A DNA stretch of 10,216 nt from Acidimicrobiaceae bacterium (GTDB lineage: Bacteria > Actinomycetota > Acidimicrobiia > Acidimicrobiales > Ilumatobacteraceae), in the NCBI GenBank assembly GCA_003455715.1, contig DMQJ01000477.1:674-10889 (forward strand), read 5' to 3'. The translations under genes and the position numbers were made by a program. Positions 5,862-10,216 of this stretch are shown here, piece by piece (positions within the stretch are counted from its first letter, which is position 1; every line of letters begins with the position of its first letter). The notes under the pieces are model-generated. The model did no database searches. It had not been told where the DNA came from and saw only the letters and a program-made list of their open reading frames with translations.

Positions 5862-6974
5862 GTGAGAAGTATCCGTTCATCGACTCGCAGTTCACGCTTT
5901 GTGGGAGCGGCCCTCGCACTGGCGTTGCTCGTTCCAGCGTGTGGCTCCGACTCCGAGCAGAGCGCCCCACTGGCGCAGGAGGGTCGGTTGCTGTCGATGC
6001 TGGCAGCGTTGCCGCCGGCCCAGGAAGGCGACGGCGCAAGGTCCACCTACGTGATCGGCGACGTCGACGCCGCAGTTGAACTCTCTGGGTTCCCTCCTCC
6101 TTCCGGTGCGGCGGCGCAGTCCGACGACGACATCCGTGCCTGGTTGTCCGACATCTCGGGCACCCGCGTCGGCCAGCCTCCTGGGCCCGTTCGTCTGCAA
6201 CTACCATTGCGGAGCCTCCAAACTGCTCCTGCTGCAGCGGCGCGGGATCTCGGGTGGTCGTTCGTTGGCGTGCACCGATATGCGTGGCAGTTCTACGGAT
6301 CCTGGGCGGTCGTCGACACCGACGCAACCGCAGACGATCTGACCGCAGCGCTCGGGGCCGACACGAACGGCGTGTGGGCACTAGGTGCCGAGAGCGAGAG
6401 CCTTGCGTACGAGGACGGGTTTCCCGAACTGACCTCGGTTCGGTTGGGTATCGACGACGGATTGCTGATGTGCGCAGGCGATGCGGCGACCGTCGCGACA
6501 TTTCTCGCCGACGGGCCCTCGCTCGCCGACAACCCTGCCTACGTCGAGGCCTTGCGGCCACTCGATGCGCTCGGCGCATATCAGGCGGTGGTGCTGCAAG
6601 CGGAGCCCTTCTCATTGGAGTCCTACCAGCGGGTCAATACGAGGGCCAGCCAGGCTGATCTCGACGCCCGCGCCGCTGAGCCCGTGCCAGGGCGGTTCGA
6701 CACCCTCGCAATCGGGCAGACGGTGGTGGACGGGGAGGCCGTGACAACGTTCGTGTACCGCCACGCCGACGCCGCTTCGGCCGCAGCGAACGCCGAGCGC
6801 ATCGAGGAAGTATTCCGTACTGGGCGGTCAGTACGTGGGAACCTGCCGTACAGCCAGCAGTTCGCAGTCGAGTCGGTGGCGACGGACGGCAACCTCGTGA
6901 TCGTCACCACCGTGGGGGAGGGCAATCCGCTCAATCTGCTGGTCAACCTCGAGAATCCCGTCATGTGGCGTTAG
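5862..6974 (+). CDS. Putative lipoprotein of unknown function
   Basis: A 370-residue exported protein. The N-terminus has Arg residues at 2, 5, 9 and 12, a hydrophobic core (13-24) and the lipobox-like LVPAC, so Cys27 would be lipidated and anchor the protein to the outer face of the membrane. The mature part is Ala/Asp-rich with no cysteine pattern or catalytic motif that I know. It appears to have two alpha/beta halves: about 50-190, containing the aromatic WSFVGVHRYAWQFYGSW stretch, and about 200-360, containing TVVDGEAVTTFVYRHAD (285-301). No conserved domain is recognised. The start is GTG 5862, the only codon that precedes the signal peptide sensibly; the upstream gap is just 43 bp after the dehydrogenase, so read-through transcription is possible. 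A substrate-binding, sensory or cell-envelope role cannot be told apart. Confidence 0.8.
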   Translation: MRSIRSSTRSSRFVGAALALALLVPACGSDSEQSAPLAQEGRLLSMLAALPPAQEGDGARSTYVIGDVDAAVELSGFPPPSGAAAQSDDDIRAWLSDISGTRVGQPPGPVRLQLPLRSLQTAPAAAARDLGWSFVGVHRYAWQFYGSWAVVDTDATADDLTAALGADTNGVWALGAESESLAYEDGFPELTSVRLGIDDGLLMCAGDAATVATFLADGPSLADNPAYVEALRPLDALGAYQAVVLQAEPFSLESYQRVNTRASQADLDARAAEPVPGRFDTLAIGQTVVDGEAVTTFVYRHADAASAAANAERIEEVFRTGRSVRGNLPYSQQFAVESVATDGNLVIVTTVGEGNPLNLLVNLENPVMWR

Positions 6975-6979
6975 GCCAC
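6965..6979 (+). terminator. Hairpin spanning the lipoprotein stop codon
   Basis: GTGGC-N5-GCCAC has the TAG stop in its loop. The stem is 5 bp with no T-tract. A second small hairpin, CCCG-AAA-CGGG (6999-7009), lies in the convergent gap that follows. Either could help end transcription between converging genes, but neither is a textbook intrinsic terminator. Confidence 0.22.
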
Positions 6980-7032
6980 GCCGGGACGGAGTCCGCCCCC
7001 CGAAACGGGTCTGGTGGGGGTAAAACCCTGGC

Positions 7033-7440
7033 TCAGGCGCTGCGCAGCAACACGCCCAGGAACAGCGCGGCCAGCGCGGTGAGGGCACCGAGTGCGCCAC
7101 CGACGGCGAGTGCCGCCTTGCTCTTGCCGTTGGTGTGCACGGCGGCGAACACGCCGCTGGCGATGGCCATGGCGATGTGGAACAACACAGTGCCCTGATA
7201 CTCCGAGCTGGCGGCGCTGATGTCGACGGCCATGAGGCTCCACATACCCGTGAGCACGGTGAGCCCGAAGGCCGGCCACGCCACCCGACCGAAGGCCTGG
7301 GCGATCACCTTGGTGGTGCCGGGCGACGCTCTGCGCACCGCGGGCACGATGCCGGCGAGGGCGAACTGGCCGCCCACCCACACGGAGGCGAACAGCACGT
7401 GCAGGAAGATGCGGATGGTGGTGGCCGACGGCGACAGCAT
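7033..7440 (-). CDS. Small four-TM membrane protein, CopD/HemJ-like
   Basis: A 135-residue protein with four hydrophobic segments near residues 9-33, 50-71, 84-102 and 109-132. The first helix has the pattern LHVLFASVWVGGQF (13-26), seen in CopD-type copper proteins and in related four-helix membrane proteins such as HemJ. His14, His88 (start of helix 3) and His102 (end of helix 3) are candidate metal or heme ligands. RVAWPAF (52-58) and LTG (63-65) are also typical of this group. Whether it handles copper, binds heme, or neither cannot be decided from sequence. It starts 9 nt after the ispH stop on the same strand and could be co-transcribed, but TAGCCT 6 nt before the ATG suggests its own leaderless start. 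It converges on the lipoprotein gene. Confidence 0.8.
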   Translation of the reverse strand: MLSPSATTIRIFLHVLFASVWVGGQFALAGIVPAVRRASPGTTKVIAQAFGRVAWPAFGLTVLTGMWSLMAVDISAASSEYQGTVLFHIAMAIASGVFAAVHTNGKSKAALAVGGALGALTALAALFLGVLLRSA

Positions 7441-7446
7441 GCGGCC

Positions 7447-7452
7447 AGGCTA
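7447..7452 (-). promoter_or_regulatory. -10 element TAGCCT before the four-TM protein
   Basis: TAGCCT (7452-7447, minus strand) ends 6 nt before the ATG at 7440. Its first three bases are the TAG stop codon of ispH, so promoter and stop codon share bases. There is no Shine-Dalgarno in the 9-nt gap. Confidence 0.4.
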
Positions 7453-8487
7453 GGCAGAGTGCAGGGTGGCGAGCACATCGCTGGCCGCCAGCCCACGGTC
7501 GTCGAACGTGTTCGACACGTGTGACGGCCCACCGCACATTGCGGCTGCAGCCACCCCGATGGCGGCCTGCAGATCGCGGATGTTGCGCGGCGGGGGGAAG
7601 TACTCGTCTTCCTCGGTCACCCTCACGGTCTCGACGCCGCGGGTGGGGGAGAGGAACGCGATGATCTCGTCGACCAGCTCCTCGGGGGCCGATGCGCCGG
7701 CCGTGACGCCGACGGTGCCGTGCAGGTCGGCGGGAAGTTCATCGACCGAGTTGACCCTGAACACCCGCGGGCAGCCTGCCTCGATGGCCAGCTTCTCCAG
7801 TGCCCGGGTGTTGGACGAGTTCGACGACCCGATCACCACGATGGCGTCGCACCTCGTGGCCATGGCCATCAGGGCCGACTGCCGGTTGGTGGTCGCGAAG
7901 CACAGGTCGCTGCGGCCGGGCGACCACACCTCGGGGTAGCGCTCGCGCACCGCCACGGCCACACCCTCCCAATCGCGGTGCGACAGCGTGGTCTGCGCCA
8001 AGAGGGCCACCGGCTCGTCGAACTGGGGGAGTGCCTCCACCTCGGCCACGCTCTCCACCCGGCTGATGGCCTGCGGAGCCACCGCCATGGTGCCCACGGC
8101 CTCCTCATGACCTTCGTGGCCCACGTAGACGATGCGGTAGCCCTTGCCGGCACGCACCTTCACCTCATGGTGCACCTTGGTGACGAGCGGACACACGCTG
8201 TCGACTACGTAGCTGCCACGTGCCCTTGCCGCCGCCACCACTTCGGGGGCCGAGCCATGCGCGGAGAGCATGATGGGCCGCCCCTCGGGCACATCGGCAA
8301 TGTCGTCGACGAACACCACACCCTGGGCCTCGAAGCGCTGCACGACGATCTTGTTGTGCACGATCTCGTGGTAGCAGTACACGGGCGGGTCGAAGCTGCG
8401 CACCATCCAGGCCAATGCCTTGATGGCCATCTCCACCCCGGCGCAGAAACCACGCGGTTCGGCGAGTAGCACCTGGTCGACGGCCAT
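7450..8487 (-). CDS. ispH: 4-hydroxy-3-methylbut-2-enyl diphosphate reductase
   Basis: IspH carries out the last step of the MEP isoprenoid pathway, reducing HMBPP to IPP and DMAPP with a [4Fe-4S] cluster in the cytosol. The 345-residue product has the three cluster cysteines: Cys15 (EPRGFCAGV), Cys99 (VDSVCPLVTKVH) and Cys196 (DLCFATTNRQ). Also present are His127 and Glu129 in GHEGHEEAVGTM, matching the catalytic HPE region of E. coli IspH, Thr167 (AQTTLS) and the SSNSSN substrate-phosphate loop (221-226). The gene is full length. The start at 8487 is set by a TAGCCT -10 ending 7 nt upstream and by the family N-terminus, which begins just before PRGFCAG. It follows vapC by 20 bp on the same strand. 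The final 40 residues are a C-terminal tail as in other actinobacterial IspH proteins. Confidence 0.97.
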   Translation of the reverse strand: MAVDQVLLAEPRGFCAGVEMAIKALAWMVRSFDPPVYCYHEIVHNKIVVQRFEAQGVVFVDDIADVPEGRPIMLSAHGSAPEVVAAARARGSYVVDSVCPLVTKVHHEVKVRAGKGYRIVYVGHEGHEEAVGTMAVAPQAISRVESVAEVEALPQFDEPVALLAQTTLSHRDWEGVAVAVRERYPEVWSPGRSDLCFATTNRQSALMAMATRCDAIVVIGSSNSSNTRALEKLAIEAGCPRVFRVNSVDELPADLHGTVGVTAGASAPEELVDEIIAFLSPTRGVETVRVTEEDEYFPPPRNIRDLQAAIGVAAAAMCGGPSHVSNTFDDRGLAASDVLATLHSA

Positions 8488-8494
8488 GCCGGGC

Positions 8495-8500
8495 AGGCTA
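8495..8500 (-). promoter_or_regulatory. ispH: -10 element TAGCCT, predicted leaderless promoter of ispH
   Basis: TAGCCT (8500-8495, minus strand) ends 7 nt before ATG 8487 and lies in the 20-bp gap after vapC. The gap has no Shine-Dalgarno, so ispH probably has its own leaderless transcript and need not depend on the toxin-antitoxin promoter. Confidence 0.45.
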
Positions 8501-8507
8501 CAAGCGG

Positions 8508-8909
8508 TTAGCTGGGCACGAGAATCGCAACGTCGGGATGGGCCGCTGCGAGCCCGTTGTCGAGGGTGGCCAAAGCGGCCCCGTGCTGACGCGCCAGTTC
8601 AGCCAGGTAGCAGTCGGTGATCTGGCGGTGGCCAACCACTCCCCGAAGAGCCCGCGCTGTGAAGTGTGCATCGTCGGGCCACCACTCGTGGCGAGGGTCG
8701 GCTTCGACCGCCTGCAGCAGTGTCAGAGCGTCGGTCGCGTGCACTCCGAAACGTAACAGCGTTCGCAGTAGCGCCCCCTGGGTGATGGGCGACGTGGCGA
8801 GCGCGCCCTCCCAGTCGGCCGCCCATGCCCCAGCCGCAGCGTGGTGAACGTGGTCCTCCACCATGAGTGCGATCAGCACATTGGCATCGAGCAGGGCGGT
8901 GGTGGTCAT
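8508..8909 (-). CDS. vapC: VapC-like PIN-domain toxin
   Basis: A 133-residue PIN-domain protein, expected to be a Mg2+-dependent RNase that cuts tRNA or rRNA and stops growth when the antitoxin is lost. The PIN acidic residues Asp8 (LLDANVLIAL), Asp99 (QITDCYLAELA) and Asp117 (LATLDNGL) are present. The layout, including DHVHH (19-23), SPITQGALLR (40-49) and HEWWPDD (74-80), matches the Mycobacterium-type PIN subfamily. In many relatives an acidic residue lies in the second motif (T-E-N-G); here the equivalent segment reads TQG, so that ligand is missing or supplied from elsewhere. Its ATG overlaps the stop of vapB by 4 bases (ATGA), the usual antitoxin-toxin coupling. The gene is intact and followed by TAA, then ispH. 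Confidence 0.9.
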   Translation of the reverse strand: MTTTALLDANVLIALMVEDHVHHAAAGAWAADWEGALATSPITQGALLRTLLRFGVHATDALTLLQAVEADPRHEWWPDDAHFTARALRGVVGHRQITDCYLAELARQHGAALATLDNGLAAAHPDVAILVPS

Positions 8910-9130
8910 TCGTCGTCGAGCGCTCTCACGTCGTCGGCGGTGATGACCCTTCCCACTCGGATGGTGGGAAGGCCCGCTGCGCTTCGACCGAATGCCGCGG
9001 CCGGAGGTGGACCGTCAAGTGCCTGCTCCAACAGGTCGTTGATGGCCTGACTGATGGTTTGGCGTCGATCGCGTGCAACTGACTGTGCGCGGGCATGCAG
9101 ATCGGGGCGAATGTCGATCGTCGTGCGCAT
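8906..9130 (-). CDS. vapB: VapB-like ribbon-helix-helix antitoxin
   Basis: A 74-residue antitoxin. The first 40 residues form a ribbon-helix-helix DNA-binding domain: strand MRTTIDIRPDL (1-11), helix with ARAQSVARDR (13-22), turn and helix TISQAINDLLEQAL (25-38). The C-terminal part (about 40-74) is flexible, with GLPTIRVGRVITADDVRALD (53-72), the type of segment that wraps the PIN toxin. It should neutralise VapC and repress its own promoter as a dimer. It is the first gene of the vapBC operon, overlapping vapC by 4 bases. The start is supported by TATGAT ending 6 nt upstream, with an inverted repeat over that -10 that could be its operator. Confidence 0.9.
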   Translation of the reverse strand: MRTTIDIRPDLHARAQSVARDRRQTISQAINDLLEQALDGPPPAAAFGRSAAGLPTIRVGRVITADDVRALDDE

Positions 9131-9135
9131 GTCTG

Positions 9136-9162
9136 CATCATACGCGTCAGCGCGTCATGATG
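9136..9162. promoter_or_regulatory. Inverted-repeat operator over the vapBC promoter
   Basis: CATCATACGCG (9136-9146), spacer TCAG, then CGCGTCATGATG (9151-9162) form a near-perfect inverted repeat; the right arm has one extra C. The -10 hexamer TATGAT (9142-9137, minus strand) lies in the left arm and ends 6 nt before the vapB ATG. The same arrangement is used for autorepression by RHH antitoxins. It lies between divergent genes, so it could also affect the DUF512 gene. Confidence 0.6.
9137..9142 (-). promoter_or_regulatory. -10 element TATGAT, predicted leaderless promoter of vapBC
   Basis: TATGAT (9142-9137, minus strand) differs from the TATAAT consensus at one position and is the strongest -10 in the window. 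The 6-nt gap (gcagac on the minus strand) carries no Shine-Dalgarno. Confidence 0.55.
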
Positions 9163-9187
9163 ACCACCGGCTGGTCGCATGGCTCGC

Positions 9188-9193
9188 TAGCCT
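9188..9193 (+). promoter_or_regulatory. -10 element TAGCCT, predicted leaderless promoter of the DUF512 gene
   Basis: TAGCCT ends 6 nt before ATG 9200, with GGCGAT between and no Shine-Dalgarno. It is the third identical TAGCCT at this spacing in the window. Confidence 0.45.
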
Positions 9194-9199
9194 GGCGAT

Positions 9200-10216
9200 A
9201 TGTCGTTGCCCACGGTTGTCGCGGTGGCGCCCGAGTCGCCAGCGGCCGCGGCGGGTGTGGCAGTCGGCGACGTCGTGGCCAGCATCAACGGGGTGGTGCC
9301 CCGCGACGTCATCGAATGGCGCTTTGCCGCCGACGACGCTGAAGTGGTGCTCGAGGTACAGCGTGGTGGGCTTGAGCTCACCATCGAAGTCGTCAAGGCC
9401 GCGGGCGAAGCGCTGGGGGCCGAGGTGAGCAGCGCGGTGTTCGACCGCGTGCGTACCTGCGACAACCACTGCGAGTTCTGCTTCATCTACCAACTGCCCA
9501 AAGGCATGCGGAAGAGCCTGTACCTGAAGGACGACGACTACCGACTGAGCTTCCTGTACGGCAACTTCACCACGCTCACCCGTTTCACCGAAGCCGACCT
9601 GGAGCGAGTGGTGAGCGAGCGGCTGAGCCCGCTCAATGTGAGCATTCACGCCACCGACCCAGAGGTGCGCAGCCAGATGTTGCGCAACCCGCGTGGAGGA
9701 ATGAGCTTGCGGTGGCTGCGTGCGCTGCTGGATCACGGCATTGAGGTGCACGGGCAGATCGTGCTGTGCCCAGGTGTGAACGACGGGCTGGTGTTCGAGC
9801 GCACCATGGCCGGGGTGCTCGATCAGTACCCCGAGTTGCAGTCGGTGGCGGTGGTGCCGCTCGGGCTCAGCCGGTTCAACCCCGAGGCCAACATGCGCCT
9901 GCACACGCCAGCGGAAGCGCAGGCGATGGTGACGGCTGTGCACGAGTGGCAGCAGGTGTTCCTGCGCGTGCTCGGTCGCCGCATGGTGTTCGCCGCCGAC
10001 GAGTACTACCTGATGGCCGGTGAGCCGTTCCCGCAGGCCGACGCGTACGAAGGCTTCGGCATGTACGAAGACGGCATCGGCATGGCGCGCACGTTCGAGA
10101 TGGAGTGGCACGGAACAGTCAGCAGCCCCACGGGCCCGCAGGCGGGGTTCTTCGCCTGGGTCGACGGCGCCCCGGCCGAGGGGTACCGGGCGCCGCGCAA
10201 CCCCGCGGGCGACACC
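9200..10216 (+). CDS. PDZ-radical SAM protein of the DUF512 family (3' end missing)
   Basis: The frame is open for 339 codons up to the window edge, so the C-terminus is missing; family members are usually about 430-450 residues. Residues 1-60 look like a small PDZ domain (SPAAAAGVAVGDVVASINGV). A radical SAM cluster motif follows, C87-x3-C91-x2-C94 (CDNHCEFCF), then the family blocks MRKSLYLKDDDYRLSFLYGN (104-123), GQIVLCPGVNDG (189-200), VPLGLSRFN (218-226) and AADEYYLMAGEPFP (264-277). These identify the uncharacterised DUF512 group of putative Fe-S oxidoreductases found in clostridia, cyanobacteria and some actinobacteria. SAM-dependent radical chemistry is expected from the motif; the substrate is unknown. 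It is divergent from vapBC across a 69-bp gap. The TAGCCT before the ATG suggests a leaderless start. Confidence 0.92.
   Translation, partial: MSLPTVVAVAPESPAAAAGVAVGDVVASINGVVPRDVIEWRFAADDAEVVLEVQRGGLELTIEVVKAAGEALGAEVSSAVFDRVRTCDNHCEFCFIYQLPKGMRKSLYLKDDDYRLSFLYGNFTTLTRFTEADLERVVSERLSPLNVSIHATDPEVRSQMLRNPRGGMSLRWLRALLDHGIEVHGQIVLCPGVNDGLVFERTMAGVLDQYPELQSVAVVPLGLSRFNPEANMRLHTPAEAQAMVTAVHEWQQVFLRVLGRRMVFAADEYYLMAGEPFPQADAYEGFGMYEDGIGMARTFEMEWHGTVSSPTGPQAGFFAWVDGAPAEGYRAPRNPAGDT

Noticed and set aside
4559..6046. A long minus-strand open frame (495 codons)
   Set aside because: It lies opposite the acyl-CoA dehydrogenase, whose motifs are unmistakable on the plus strand; the antisense protein has no family features.
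6975..7032. Intrinsic bidirectional terminator between converging genes
   Set aside because: C-run, G-run and a CCCG-AAA-CGGG hairpin are present, but there is no T-tract on the plus strand, and TTTTA on the minus strand is upstream of the stem. Only a weak hairpin is noted.
9155..10111. A 318-codon minus-strand open frame
   Set aside because: It is the antisense shadow of the DUF512 gene, whose cysteine motif and conserved blocks are on the plus strand.
1..10216. CRISPR array, tRNA/rRNA, insertion sequence or prophage
   Set aside because: No regularly spaced repeats, cloverleaf, transposase or integrase signature was seen on either strand.

Overview
The window is GC-rich and gene-dense. 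Third-position G/C use, 1-4 bp gene overlaps and the mix of FadD/FadE-type lipid genes with a PDZ-radical SAM (DUF512) protein, a MEP-pathway ispH and a Mycobacterium-like vapBC pair point to an actinobacterium. The Acidimicrobiia (Ilumatobacter-like marine or freshwater lineages) are my best guess. The taxon is inferred from gene style only; there is no rRNA or tRNA in the window.

Layout from left to right: (1) a truncated multi-TM protein on the minus strand (1-557), cut by the window edge exactly where a perfect 24-bp palindrome begins; (2) a class I adenylate-forming acyl-CoA synthetase, minus strand (650-2215); (3) a 34-bp divergent promoter region; (4) a tightly packed plus-strand operon (2250-4524) of a SirB1/transglutaminase-like protein, a flavin-reductase-like FMN-binding protein and an alpha/beta hydrolase of the platelet-activating-factor acetylhydrolase type, with overlapping stop and start codons; (5) an acyl-CoA dehydrogenase (4616-5818); (6) a lipoprotein of unknown function (5862-6974); (7) a convergent gap, then on the minus strand a small four-TM CopD/HemJ-like protein (7033-7440) and ispH (7450-8487); (8) a vapBC toxin-antitoxin operon (minus, 8508-9130); (9) a divergent DUF512 PDZ-radical SAM protein, cut by the right edge (9200-10216).

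The acyl-CoA synthetase and acyl-CoA dehydrogenase suit activation and first oxidation of a fatty, sterol-side-chain or other carboxylic acid. The three-gene operon between them has no known pathway, although hydrolase plus flavin-binding protein would fit metabolism of an ester or lactone substrate. ispH is a core isoprenoid gene. No classical large defence system, CRISPR array, prophage or insertion sequence is visible.

The most striking non-coding pattern is a recurring promoter layout. Six of the ten start codons are preceded by a TANNNT hexamer ending only 6-8 nt before the ATG, and three of those six hexamers are TAGCCT. This places the predicted transcription start at or within a base or two of the A of ATG, so these genes probably make leaderless mRNAs. 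The acyl-CoA dehydrogenase and the left-edge membrane protein instead carry Shine-Dalgarno sequences.
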